Shown here one piece after another: positions 26,635 through 38,384 of a stretch of 64,000 nucleotides of DNA. Where the stretch lies: positions 1 through 64,000 of the forward strand of contig CAKVON010000008.1 in the NCBI GenBank assembly GCA_934792625.1, written 5' to 3'. Origin of the DNA: an uncultured Atopobiaceae bacterium (GTDB taxonomy: Bacteria > Actinomycetota > Coriobacteriia > Coriobacteriales > Atopobiaceae). How positions within the stretch are numbered: the stretch's first letter is position 1; every line of letters starts with the position of its first letter. The position numbers and the translations under genes were made by a program. Below the pieces are notes generated by a model, which ran no database searches, was not told the DNA's origin, and saw only the letters and a program-made list of their open reading frames with translations.

Positions 26635-27567
26635 CTAGAGCACGCGGTTTCGAAGCTCCTCGCCGCGGCGCAGGCGTCCCAGGTTGTCGGCGGCGATGTC
26701 GACGACGTTGTCGAGCGTCACGCCCAGGTGGAAGAAGCCCGAGACGTGCGGCGTAAGCAGCAGGTTCGGCACGTCCCACAGGGGGTCGTCGGCGGGCAGC
26801 GGCTCGGGGTCGGCCACGTCCAGCGTGGCCGCGCGGAGGTGTCCCGAGCGCAGGGCTTCTGCCAGCGCTGCCTGGTCCACCAAGTCGCCGCGACCGGCGT
26901 TGGCAAAGATTGAGCTGGGCTTCATGCCCGCAAAGAACTTCTCGTTAGCCAAACGACGCGTGTCGGGCGTGCTGGGCAGGACGCTGCACACGATGTCGGC
27001 CTCGGGCAGAAGTCGGTCCAGGTCGGCGAGGGTGCCCATGGCGTCAAATGGAAGCTGCGGCTCGCTGGCGCGGGTGCGCACGCCGGTGACGGACGCCCCG
27101 ACCGCGTGGAAGAGCCGTGCCACGTGCGTGCCGATGTCGCCCGCGCCCAGGACGAGCACGTTGGCACCGCGGGGCGTGCCAACGGGGCCCAGGTCGCCCC
27201 ACTCGTGGCGGTGCTGCATGTCGCGGTAGCCGTCCAGTCGCTTCATCACGCAGAGCACCGCGGCAAACAGGTGCTCCGACACGGCCTGTCCGTATGCGCC
27301 GGACGAGCAGCACAGCGCCGCGCCCTCGGGCACCCGCCCGTCGACGTACTTGTCGAAGCCGGCGGAGGCCAACTGCAAAAGGCGCAGGTTCTCGCAGGCG
27401 GAGAGGCGCTCGGGGGCGAGGTTGCCCAGGATCGCGTCGGCGTGCGACAGCTGCGCGTCGGTGACCTCGCCGGGCTCGACGTACTCGAGGTTGGCGTCGG
27501 GCGCCGCGGCCTGCAGGCGCGTGCGGTGGTCGTCGTTGGCGGGAAGCAGTACGAGGACGTTCGTCAT
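26635..27567 (-). CDS. D-isomer-specific 2-hydroxyacid dehydrogenase
   Basis: A 310-residue NAD(P)-dependent dehydrogenase. It has the dinucleotide motif VLGAGDIGTHVARLFHAVG at about residue 145, VCSVLPSTPDTRRLANEKFF, the catalytic Arg region FANAGRGDLVDQAAL, the Glu in DVADPEPLP and the catalytic His in LTPHVSGF. It reduces 2-keto acids to D-2-hydroxy acids or the reverse; the substrate is unknown. It converges on the antitoxin gene. Confidence 0.87.
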   Translation of the reverse strand: MTNVLVLLPANDDHRTRLQAAAPDANLEYVEPGEVTDAQLSHADAILGNLAPERLSACENLRLLQLASAGFDKYVDGRVPEGAALCCSSGAYGQAVSEHLFAAVLCVMKRLDGYRDMQHRHEWGDLGPVGTPRGANVLVLGAGDIGTHVARLFHAVGASVTGVRTRASEPQLPFDAMGTLADLDRLLPEADIVCSVLPSTPDTRRLANEKFFAGMKPSSIFANAGRGDLVDQAALAEALRSGHLRAATLDVADPEPLPADDPLWDVPNLLLTPHVSGFFHLGVTLDNVVDIAADNLGRLRRGEELRNRVL

Positions 27568-27661
27568 GGCTATGGGTCTCCCGTTCGCATTTGGTTGGCA
27601 CATTGTCGCGTGGCGTGTTGGCGCACCAGATGGCGCGCCGCGTGGCGTGGCAGTTGCGTCG

Positions 27662-28717
27662 CTAGTTGGTGGTCGTGGTTCCGGTCGCCGTGGTGCCTGA
27701 CGAGTCCTGTTTGGTTCCGCCGACACCGCCGGCCGAGGCATTGCCTTGCTGGATACTCGACGCGCCGCTGGACGTGCCGCCAGATTCGCCGCCGCTAGCA
27801 GTGCCACCCGAGCTGCCGGTGCCGGTTCCGCCCGAGCCGTTGGTGCCGCTCGACGCGGACGATCCGGAGGTGCTGCCGCTCGCGCCGCCGGACTCGCTAC
27901 CCGACGTGCTGCCGGATTCGCCCGAGTTGCCCGTGCTTCCGGACGAGCCCTGCTCGCTGGAGGTGCCGTCCTGCGAGGCGTCGGTCGAGCCCGTTGTCGT
28001 CGCGGGCTTGCCCGAGCCCTGGTCTGCCTGGGGGAGCTGCTTGGTGTCGGCAGGAATCGTCGTGTCTGTCTGGGGCTGTGGCAAGCCGATCGCGCTGAAG
28101 TCCGGGCGGGCGCCCCAGCCCTGCCCGGCGCTGGTAACGCGAACGATTGCGGCAGTCAGGCCCACGGCCACAAGCGCCGCCCCGACCACGATCACAAAGC
28201 CGCGGACCATCTGGACATTGCGCTGCTTGCGGCGTGCCTGTATGTAGGAGGCGGGCGCTACGCGCGTCTGTGAGCCTGCGGCCGAGGCGCCCTCGGCACC
28301 CGCCGAAAGGTTGCCGTCCGCGTCAATGTCCGCAAGCCCGACAAACTTTTCGGTAGCGTCACACATGGTCAGGTCGGGGTCGTTGGCAGAACCAGTACCG
28401 TAGCTGCCCGCGGCGTCGCGAAGCTTGTCGGCCGAGGCACTCAGCAGACCCTTGTATACCTGGGTCGCGATCGCGGCGACGGCGGCGCCAACGGCCACGC
28501 CGACGACTCCGCCGACAATCCCGATCTTGGTGCTCAGCAGCAGCGACGTCACGGCCGAGAGGGCCGACGCGATGACCTGCGTCACCGAGAAGTCGTCGAA
28601 CACGCCGCGCATCCGCTGCGGCTGGGATGCGCCTGCGCCGTCTGGCGAGTCGGGATGCGCCACGCGGGTCGCAACGTCGACGCGCGTCTTGTCGCTGGGG
28701 TCTTCGGGATAGTTCAT
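27662..28717 (-). CDS. Membrane protein with Ser/Gly/Thr-rich C-terminal tail
   Basis: A 351-residue protein I cannot assign. It has two hydrophobic regions: about residues 45-85 (a long Val/Ala/Gly segment containing GIVGGVVGVAVGAAVAAIA) and about 168-190 (VRGFVIVVGAALVAVGLTAAI). After residue 215 comes a 130-residue low-complexity tail rich in Ser, Gly and Thr. This suggests a short cytoplasmic N-terminus and an exposed flexible tail, perhaps in the cell wall. TATGGAGGAACGA precedes the ATG. Confidence 0.65.
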   Translation of the reverse strand: MNYPEDPSDKTRVDVATRVAHPDSPDGAGASQPQRMRGVFDDFSVTQVIASALSAVTSLLLSTKIGIVGGVVGVAVGAAVAAIATQVYKGLLSASADKLRDAAGSYGTGSANDPDLTMCDATEKFVGLADIDADGNLSAGAEGASAAGSQTRVAPASYIQARRKQRNVQMVRGFVIVVGAALVAVGLTAAIVRVTSAGQGWGARPDFSAIGLPQPQTDTTIPADTKQLPQADQGSGKPATTTGSTDASQDGTSSEQGSSGSTGNSGESGSTSGSESGGASGSTSGSSASSGTNGSGGTGTGSSGGTASGGESGGTSSGASSIQQGNASAGGVGGTKQDSSGTTATGTTTTN

Positions 28718-28913
28718 TCGTTCCTCCATAAATGTCTTGAGGGGGAGTCTACCCACCGCGCGTGGAGGCCGCGTTTACATGACGTGAACATCCCGTGACG
28801 TTCGTCGGGGCGTTTCCCAAACGGCATCATTGCCTGCATAGAAGGGTTGTCCGCATATAATAACTATGCCGTCTAACAGGCAAAATGTTGTACATTTGAT
28901 TGCCCGCAAAGCC

Positions 28914-28942
28914 TTGAGAAGTTCTTTGCTGCCTCGTATACT
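28914..28942 (+). promoter_or_regulatory. Sigma-70-type promoter for a small RNA
   Basis: TTGAGA (28914-28919) and TATACT (28937-28942) are separated by exactly 17 bases, close to the ideal vegetative promoter. No coding sequence follows before the terminator at 29003-29037. Confidence 0.7.
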
Positions 28943-28948
28943 CCAAGG

Positions 28949-29037
28949 CACACGGCGGGCCCGTAAGGCTGGAACCTAGGGCGGGCGGCGCGGTGTCTGT
29001 TTACCGGGGCTAGCTGCAACTAGTCCCGGTTCTTTTT
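28949..29037 (+). ncRNA. Candidate antitoxin small RNA, convergent with a 48-residue hydrophobic protein gene
   Basis: A transcript from the promoter at 28914-28942 would start near 28949 and end at the terminator 29003-29037, about 89 nt, with no ORF. Its last 18 bases overlap the 3' end of the small gene on the other strand. Convergent toxin and antitoxin transcripts that overlap at the end are the layout of Fst/RNAII-type and TxpA/RatA-type systems. RNA existence is inferred from promoter and terminator. Confidence 0.5.
29003..29037 (+). terminator. Intrinsic terminator of the small RNA
   Basis: ACCGGGGCTAG at 29003-29013 pairs with CTAGTCCCGGT at 29020-29030 (one wobble), followed by TCTTTTT. 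The stem also contains the stop codon of the opposing gene. Confidence 0.8.
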
Positions 29038-29166
29038 AGACCCCCGTTCCGTCCACATACGCTTGATCGTTTCGACCAGGGCGAGGGCATCCCTCGCGAT
29101 GGCAAGTGACGTTGCGATGAGACTCAAAATCCTTCCGAGTCTTGACAGCACCACCAAGACGTCCAT
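29020..29166 (-). CDS. Small hydrophobic protein, type I toxin candidate
   Basis: A 48-residue protein beginning MDVLVVLSRLGRILSLI. One hydrophobic/amphipathic segment is followed by a charged C-terminus (KRMWTERGSKKNRD). GGGAGG lies 7 bases before the ATG. Size, one membrane segment and basic tail resemble holin-like or Fst-type toxins. The convergent small RNA supports a type I toxin-antitoxin pair. I find no direct family signature. Confidence 0.55.
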   Translation of the reverse strand: MDVLVVLSRLGRILSLIATSLAIARDALALVETIKRMWTERGSKKNRD

Positions 29167-29519
29167 GCGACCACCTCCCCTCGATCGGGAAGCGCCGCCC
29201 GCGTGTGGACCACGCCGTGCCCATTTGATGCTATTACGCCTATTTGCGCAGGTAAATAGGTTATTCCCTAACATTATGTTAGACGAATCGTTATGGTTGG
29301 CGGATTGGGCCGCCCGCTTATGCACAACGTTGACGGGCCGTGCCGTGCCTGTCCGAATTAATGTCCGACCCCATATTTAAGCTCGCTTCAGGCGAGGCCC
29401 ATAGGGGGTCTCATTACGACAAGGTCGGCACTGGGCCGTCAGGTAGGTATTCATGGCTGGGAGAAGGCCCTGCCCGTAGGCCATGCGCCCGACGCCGACG
29501 CATTCAGAAAGGGATTGTC
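29167..29519. other. Intergenic stretch, no gene seen
   Basis: This 353-base stretch is less GC-rich than the surroundings around 29230-29400 and must hold the promoters of the small hydrophobic protein gene and of the lipoprotein gene. I see no ORF, repeat or clear hairpin. Confidence 0.4.
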
Positions 29520-30302
29520 ATGAAGAAGAGGGTTCTGGCGCTCGCGCTCACGGCACTCATGTGCATGGGTGTTGTCGGCCTTACGGGTTGCGGGGGCCAG
29601 GGTGGTGCGGATGCCTATGTCGACGACACCGCAATGACGACCATCGCCCGCGGTTACGAGAAGCGCTCCGATTACATTTCGTCCCATGACACCAATTCGT
29701 CCAAGGGACTTAAGGCAGCCGTCCAGGCGGAGATTGACAACGATGCCGAGCTCAAGGACGCGAAGTTCAAGGACTCCAAGATGCAGGAGACCGTAATCGC
29801 TTACCTCAATTCGCTCGATGCGCAGATGGAGGTCCTCAATCAGAACGAGTACGGTACCTGGGACTATATCGAGGCATGGTCCAAGGCATATGACAAGCGC
29901 AGTCAGATTCTTAAGACCATGGTCGATGAGTACGACCTAAAGGTTGGCGACAAGTACAAGGATGACTTCGCGGACATTGTTGCCAACGGTACCGCGGTCA
30001 GCAAGAAGGCTGGTATCGAGGACGCTCTCAACACTCTGTTCAAGAACGCCAAGTGGGAGAAGAAGGATGATGGATACGGTAGCTGCACCTACGTTGCTGT
30101 AATCAAGAACACCACCGACTACAACTTCAAGACCGTCTCCCTCAATGTTGGCGTGTACGACAAGGATGACGTCAAGACCGACGAGTATGCCAGCGTCAAT
30201 AACTGGAAGAAGGGCGAGAAGGCCAAGTTCGAGGTCTACACCTACGACGTTGACGTCGACCGTCTTGAGGCAGTTGTCGACTGGTACGAGCTGGCCGAGT
30301 AG
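29520..30302 (+). CDS. Lipoprotein with a C-terminal FxLYD-like domain
   Basis: A 260-residue protein with a Sec signal peptide and lipobox (LALTALMCMGVVGLTGCGG, Cys about residue 23). The central part is helical and charged. The C-terminal 90 residues (CTYVAVIKNTTDYNFKTVSL, VGVYDKDDVKTDEY, KFEVYTYDVD) look like the FxLYD domain found in extracytoplasmic lipoproteins. No specific function can be given. AGAAAGGGATTGTC precedes the ATG. Its lower GC compared with neighbours is notable. Confidence 0.75.
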   Translation: MKKRVLALALTALMCMGVVGLTGCGGQGGADAYVDDTAMTTIARGYEKRSDYISSHDTNSSKGLKAAVQAEIDNDAELKDAKFKDSKMQETVIAYLNSLDAQMEVLNQNEYGTWDYIEAWSKAYDKRSQILKTMVDEYDLKVGDKYKDDFADIVANGTAVSKKAGIEDALNTLFKNAKWEKKDDGYGSCTYVAVIKNTTDYNFKTVSLNVGVYDKDDVKTDEYASVNNWKKGEKAKFEVYTYDVDVDRLEAVVDWYELAE

Positions 30303-30365
30303 ACGCTTCTGATTCAAGCGAACGTCAACCTGACGTGCATACCGGCAGGCATTTCGGCAAGAAGG

Positions 30366-30392
30366 GGCCATCCGAGCATTGCTCGGGTGGCC
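30366..30392 (+). terminator. Hairpin after the lipoprotein gene
   Basis: GGCCATCCGAGC pairs with GCTCGGGTGGCC (one wobble) around a 3-nt loop. There is no T-run, so termination would be weak. It is flanked by TTCGGCA and TGCCGAG words that extend the fold. Confidence 0.45.
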
Positions 30393-30477
30393 TGCCGAGA
30401 AGTGCCGCGAGGTCCTAAATGCCGTCTCTCTCGTTAGCTAAAATGACCCCAAGTCAAAAAACGGGAAGGAGACCGCG

Positions 30478-31815
30478 ATGGGGAAGGGCAACGCGACCGA
30501 CGCCGCGCGCAACGCGAACGGTGCCGCGGGCAGGAGGGTGGCCTACGTCAACGCCTGCGTGCTCGACGGAACCGAGGACATGGAGCCGCTGGAGAACCAC
30601 GCGGTCGTCGTCGAGGGCAGCCGCATCGCCCAGGTCTGTCCCATGGGGGAGGCCGACCTCTCGGGTTGCGAGACCTTCGACCTGGCGGGTGCCTACCTTG
30701 TGCCCGGCCTCATCAACATGCACGTCCACCTGGCGGGCAACGGTAAGCCCCAAAAGAAGCAGCGCGACAACGAGGCACTGGTAAAGAAGGTTATGGCCAA
30801 CGGCCTCACGCGCGCGATCGCCTACCGCCTGGTGGCCGAGTACGCGCGCCTGGAGCTGCACAGCGGTGTCACCACCATCCGTACAGTCGGCGGCCTGGGC
30901 GACTTCGACACCCGCGTGCGCGACGCCGCGGCGACAGGCCAGCTGGAGGCCCCGCGCATCCTGGCAGCCAACGAGGGAATCTCGGTCCCGGGTGGCCACA
31001 TGGCAGGGTCGGTTGCCGTCGCGGCCCACAGCATCGACGAGGCCCTGGCCCAGGTCGAGGTCGCGTGCTCGCAGGGCGCCGACCTCATCAAGCTCATGAT
31101 CACGGGCGGCGTGCTCGACGCCAAGGAGAAGGGCACCCCCGGCAAGCTCAAGATGGACCCCGCCATGGTGCGCGCCGTGTGTGACCGCGCCCATGAGCTG
31201 GGTTTCCCCGTCGCCGCGCACGTCGAGTCCACCGAGGGCGTCCGTGTGGCGCTCGAGGGCGGCGTCGACTCCATCGAGCACGGCGCCGCGCCAACCGACC
31301 AGATCATGAATCTCTTCAAGCAGAACGGCTCGTTCCTCTGCACCACGATCTCGCCCGCGCTGCCGTACGCGCTGTTCGACCGCTCGGTCTCGTGCGCCAG
31401 CGAGGTCGAGCAGTTCAACGGCAACATGGTCTTCGAGGGGATCATCGCCAACTCCAAGGCGGCCCTCGAGCAGGGCGTCCCCGTGGCGCTCGGTAACGAC
31501 GTCGGCTGCCCTTGGATCACCCAGTACGACTTCTGGCGCGAGCTCCGCTATTTCGAGAAGTACGTTGGCGTGTCGCGCAAGTTCGCCCTTCACACCGCAA
31601 CGCTCAAAAACGCTCAGCTCGCAGGTGTGGGCGACGTCACCGGCTCCATCGAGCCCGGCAAGGACGCCGACATGATCGTGCTCGACGCCAACCCGCTCGA
31701 CGACCTGTGCGCCCTGCGCACGGTCAAGCACGTCATCCACCGCGGCCACCTCATCGCCAAGCCCAAGGTCAAGCGCAAGGCCATCGTCGACCGCGAGCTC
31801 GACAAGTTCCTATAG
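30478..31815 (+). CDS. Amidohydrolase family protein (imidazolonepropionase/prolidase-like)
   Basis: A 445-residue metal-dependent hydrolase of the amidohydrolase superfamily. It has the metal-binding PGLINMHVHLAG at about residue 80, the bridging Lys region LIKLMITGG, the His pair VAAHVEST and SIEHGAAP, and the conserved GNDVG aspartate. After residue 360 it returns to the composite beta domain (GSIEPGKDADMIVLDANPL). Relatives act on cyclic amides or Xaa-Pro dipeptides; the substrate is not determinable. Confidence 0.83.
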   Translation: MGKGNATDAARNANGAAGRRVAYVNACVLDGTEDMEPLENHAVVVEGSRIAQVCPMGEADLSGCETFDLAGAYLVPGLINMHVHLAGNGKPQKKQRDNEALVKKVMANGLTRAIAYRLVAEYARLELHSGVTTIRTVGGLGDFDTRVRDAAATGQLEAPRILAANEGISVPGGHMAGSVAVAAHSIDEALAQVEVACSQGADLIKLMITGGVLDAKEKGTPGKLKMDPAMVRAVCDRAHELGFPVAAHVESTEGVRVALEGGVDSIEHGAAPTDQIMNLFKQNGSFLCTTISPALPYALFDRSVSCASEVEQFNGNMVFEGIIANSKAALEQGVPVALGNDVGCPWITQYDFWRELRYFEKYVGVSRKFALHTATLKNAQLAGVGDVTGSIEPGKDADMIVLDANPLDDLCALRTVKHVIHRGHLIAKPKVKRKAIVDRELDKFL

Positions 31816-31874
31816 ACACCGGCGGGCCCCTGACGGCCCGTATCGCCAGCTTCATCCACGACAAAGGAGAGACC

Positions 31875-32765
31875 ATGGCATTTTCCGATTACGATTTGAC
31901 TCCCGAGGACCTCACTTTCATGGGCGACCTTGGCGGCTTCGAGGTCGAATTCACCAACGACCTCGCTGACGACTCCGACATGGCCGCCACAGCCGACGAC
32001 CCCGACAACCTCGCCCCCATGGTCGATGACACCTCCGACCTCGCGCGCGAGATCGCCCAGCACGCCATAACCGAGCCCGAGACCTTCGCCGCCTGGGTCG
32101 GCGCCAACCACGAGCGCATCTCCCGCGCGGCCCACCTCGATCAGACCGTGGTCGACGCCCTGGTCCTGGGCTACAAGATGGGCATCGCCGCTGGCGACGC
32201 CGACTGCATGAACGACCTCGGCGCCCTCTACTACATGGGCGAGCTCGTCCCGCAGGACTACGACCGCGCCGCCGAGCTCTACACCATGGCGGCGGACAAC
32301 GGCTGCTACCAGTCCATCATCAACCTCGGCTACATCCACGAGTACGGCCGCACCGGCACCCCCGACCCGCAGGCCGCCTACCGCTGCTACGCGCTGGCCG
32401 CGGCACTCGTCCCCTCGAGCGAGGCCCTCTACAAGCTGGGCGATATGTACTCCCGCGGCAAGGCCGTCCCGCGCAACGTCCGCCGCGCCCACGACCTGTG
32501 GGAGCGCAGTCTCGAGCAGTCGACCTCGATCGTCGAAACGGCCCAGCCTGCCATCCGCATCGCGCAGCTCCTCGTCGGCCCCGACCGAGAGCTCGCCGGC
32601 CTGGAGGGTGACCCCCTGCGTGCCCTGAGCCTGTTCCAGCAGGCCGAGGTCGGACTGCGCATCGACATCGCCAACGGAGCCAGCTACTACCGCAGGCGCC
32701 TTCAACAGGCCATCGACGGCCAGCAACAGGCTCGCGACCTGATGGACCTCCCTCGCCTGGAGTAG
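31875..32765 (+). CDS. Sel1-repeat (TPR-like) protein
   Basis: A 296-residue protein with an acidic N-terminal 70 residues and at least three Sel1-type repeats: DCMNDLGALYYMGELVPQDYDRAAELY, QSIINLGYIHEYGRTG and EALYKLGDMYSRGKAVPRN. Such repeats mediate protein-protein contacts. It has no signal peptide, so it is probably cytoplasmic. It starts 59 bases after the amidohydrolase and may be co-transcribed. Confidence 0.8.
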   Translation: MAFSDYDLTPEDLTFMGDLGGFEVEFTNDLADDSDMAATADDPDNLAPMVDDTSDLAREIAQHAITEPETFAAWVGANHERISRAAHLDQTVVDALVLGYKMGIAAGDADCMNDLGALYYMGELVPQDYDRAAELYTMAADNGCYQSIINLGYIHEYGRTGTPDPQAAYRCYALAAALVPSSEALYKLGDMYSRGKAVPRNVRRAHDLWERSLEQSTSIVETAQPAIRIAQLLVGPDRELAGLEGDPLRALSLFQQAEVGLRIDIANGASYYRRRLQQAIDGQQQARDLMDLPRLE

Positions 32766-32795
32766 TTCCCTGCCGAGAAGAACCACGAAACACCA

Positions 32796-32825
32796 GGGGT
32801 GCAGTTTGCAAGCGAGCTGCACCCC
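32796..32825 (+). terminator. Hairpin terminator after the Sel1 gene
   Basis: GGGGTGCAG pairs with CTGCACCCC (9 bp) and is followed by GTCATAATTCC, so it is a weak terminator by sequence. Confidence 0.55.
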
Positions 32826-32924
32826 GTCATAATTCCTATTCCTTGTCAGCCAAGAAAACCGCTGCTTGATGGCGATGGCCGTCCCGTAATGTAAGAAACT
32901 GTCCCATTCGGTTGGTAGAATGCG

Positions 32925-32959
32925 AAGGACAATGGACGTAACATGCGCCCATTGTCCTT
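32925..32959. promoter_or_regulatory. 11-bp inverted repeat in the leader of the restriction-modification genes
   Basis: AAGGACAATGG at 32925-32935 and CCATTGTCCTT at 32949-32959 are perfect complements, 27 bases before the first methyltransferase start. A TAGAAT -10-like box lies at 32916-32921. It could be an operator for autoregulation or a leader hairpin. Confidence 0.55.
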
Positions 32960-32985
32960 AACCGGCTATTTCTTTAGGAGCGGAA

Positions 32986-33660
32986 GTGTCCGCACAGGTC
33001 AAATCAAGGCAGCGCGTGCGGGAGCACGGAGAGGTGTTCACCAACGAGCGCGAGGTGAACGCCATGTTGGACATGGTCAAGCAGGAGGCCGAGCGCATCG
33101 AGAGTCGCTTTCTCGAGCCTGCGTGCGGTGACGGCAACTTCCTGGCCGAGGTCCTGCGCCGCAAGCTCGCCGTTGTCGCGAGCCTCTATCGTAAGAGCTC
33201 CAACGAGTACATGCGCTACGCCTTCGTGGCCGTGGCCAGTATCTACGGCGTGGATATCCTCAAGGACAACGCCCACGAGTGCCGCAAGCGCCTCTACGGC
33301 ATTGTGGAGAGCGAGTCCAAGGCTGCCATCAAAGGCGCCGCCAACCCGCTCTTTCTCGAGGCGGTGCGCTACGTGCTAGAGAAGAACATCCTTTGCGGCG
33401 ACGCGCTGACGCTCAAGGACGCCGAGGGCAACCCCATCACGTTCGCGGAGTGGTCGATCGTTACTGGCGATAAGGTGAAGCGCCGCGACTACCTCCTGAG
33501 CGAGCTTCTGGAAGGCAACAACGAACAGCCGTCGCTCTTTGGGAGCAGTGGCAGTGCCACGACCGACTGGGAGTATGACGAGGAGATTGAGGCATATATA
33601 CCGTCGGCGGTTCGCGAGTACCCAATTGTCAATTACTGGGAGGTGCAAAGGAATGGCTAA
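32986..33660 (+). CDS. DNA methyltransferase-like protein with motif I only
   Basis: A 224-residue protein. FTNEREVNAMLDMVKQ and the SAM-binding motif LEPACGDGNFLAEVLRRK near residue 48 are clear N6-adenine methyltransferase features. The catalytic NPPY motif is not present: the chain ends soon after a NILCGDALTL segment. The start is a GTG behind GGAG. Its end overlaps the next gene (ATGGCTAA), which is a second methyltransferase with its own motif I. It may be a partner subunit rather than a broken gene, because the overlap is neat. Confidence 0.7.
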   Translation: MSAQVKSRQRVREHGEVFTNEREVNAMLDMVKQEAERIESRFLEPACGDGNFLAEVLRRKLAVVASLYRKSSNEYMRYAFVAVASIYGVDILKDNAHECRKRLYGIVESESKAAIKGAANPLFLEAVRYVLEKNILCGDALTLKDAEGNPITFAEWSIVTGDKVKRRDYLLSELLEGNNEQPSLFGSSGSATTDWEYDEEIEAYIPSAVREYPIVNYWEVQRNG

Positions 33661-35188
33661 CCTTCTTGCTCGCGCCTATAACCCCGATGTGCTGAGCTGT
33701 ATCGCGAACCTGTCCAACGACGAGGTGTTCACCCCGCCTGAGCTGGCAAACCGCGTGCTCGACATGCTGCCCGCGGAGCTGTGGAGCGACCCAAGCGTCA
33801 AGGTCCTCGACCCGTTCTGCAAGAGCGGCGTGTTCCTGCGTGAGGCGGCAAAGCGCTTCATCAAGGGTCTTGAGCCGGTCTGCCCAGACCTGCAGGAGCG
33901 CGTCGACCATATCATGCGCGAGCAGCTCTACGGCATTGCCGTCACCGAGCTGACGAGCCTGCTCAGCCGACGCAGCCTCTACTGCTCCAAGTACCCGAAC
34001 GGCATCTTCAGCGTGTCGCAGTTCGATGACGCCGAGGGCAACGTGCGGTTCCGCAACATTTCCCACACTTGGATCAATGGCAGATGCAAGTACTGCGGGG
34101 CATCTCAAGACCAGTACGATCGCTCACCTGAGCTGGAAACACACGCTTATGAGCTGATTCACGCTGACCATCCCGAGAGGATTTTCAATATGAAGTTCGA
34201 CGTAATTGTCGGTAATCCGCCCTATCAGCTAAGCGACGGCGGGGCGCAGGCAAGTGCCAAGCCCGTTTATCAGTTGTTTGTTCAGCAGGCAAAGAAACTT
34301 AACCCGAGTTATCTGGCAATGATTATTCCCGCGCGTTGGTATTCAGGCGGAAAGGGCCTGGATGAGTTCAGGGATGAAATGCTGCACGATGAGCATCTTA
34401 AGACCCTGAATGATTTCCCAATTACTAGCGACTGCTTCCCAGGTGTAAACATACGTGGAGGCGTCTGCTACTTTCTCTGGGAAAGGGGCTATTCGAACAA
34501 AGGCGAGGTTGAAGTAATTACACACAATGGCTCTGAGCAGATTAGCCATAGACGACCGCTTATATATGGCGATAGCGGGATCTTTATTCGGTATGCCGAG
34601 GCCTTATCGATTCTGGAGAAAGTTCAGGCAAAAGATGAAATTGCTCTCTCCTCTGTCGTTTCTTCGCGTAAGCCGTTCGGAATTGATGCTGCCCTTCTTA
34701 GGGGCAATGCCGTCAGGGACGATAGCAAGGGCATGAAGACCCCTGTTCTCTGCTATAAGCGCGGGATGAAAACCGCTCATATTGATTTGTGCGATATCCC
34801 CAACCATTCTGACTGGGCTGGCAACTGGAAAGTGTTTGTCCCACGCGCGAACAACATTGGCACCGAGTTGCCGGACGATAACCTAAACTCCTTTGTCGGC
34901 GCTCCGGGCACCGCATGCACTGAATCTTATATAGCTATCGGGGCCGATATGGGCCTTGATGAATCAAAGGCTCACGCTCTTGCGAAGTATCTCCGTACAA
35001 AGTTCGTTCGCTTTCTCCACAGCCTTGCGAAAGTAAGTCAAGATGCAACGAGTAAGACCTACAGATTCATTCCCCTCCCGGATTTCGAGGAGTCGCTTGA
35101 CGATGCTTCCCTATACGAGAGATATGGGCTTAGTGGCCGTGAAATCGCTTTTGTCGAAGAGACAATCGCGCCCATGGAAGAGGCTTAG
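33653..35188 (+). CDS. N6-adenine DNA methyltransferase (Eco57I-like)
   Basis: A 511-residue protein with SAM motif KVLDPFCKSGVFLREAAKRF (about residue 48), a small zinc-ribbon-like CKYCG, and the catalytic motif FDVIVGNPPYQLSDGG (about residue 185). The C-terminal half looks like a target-recognition region. It is the likely modification enzyme of a restriction system with the next gene. GC content falls clearly in the second half (about 34100-35050), a sign of transfer. Confidence 0.85.
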   Translation: MANLLARAYNPDVLSCIANLSNDEVFTPPELANRVLDMLPAELWSDPSVKVLDPFCKSGVFLREAAKRFIKGLEPVCPDLQERVDHIMREQLYGIAVTELTSLLSRRSLYCSKYPNGIFSVSQFDDAEGNVRFRNISHTWINGRCKYCGASQDQYDRSPELETHAYELIHADHPERIFNMKFDVIVGNPPYQLSDGGAQASAKPVYQLFVQQAKKLNPSYLAMIIPARWYSGGKGLDEFRDEMLHDEHLKTLNDFPITSDCFPGVNIRGGVCYFLWERGYSNKGEVEVITHNGSEQISHRRPLIYGDSGIFIRYAEALSILEKVQAKDEIALSSVVSSRKPFGIDAALLRGNAVRDDSKGMKTPVLCYKRGMKTAHIDLCDIPNHSDWAGNWKVFVPRANNIGTELPDDNLNSFVGAPGTACTESYIAIGADMGLDESKAHALAKYLRTKFVRFLHSLAKVSQDATSKTYRFIPLPDFEESLDDASLYERYGLSGREIAFVEETIAPMEEA

Positions 35189-35191
35189 GAG

Positions 35192-38334
<3,143 letters not shown>

Positions 38335-38384
38335 GAACGGAACCTGCAGCTCAGATTGGACTATCTGCAACGAGGTGTTGACTG

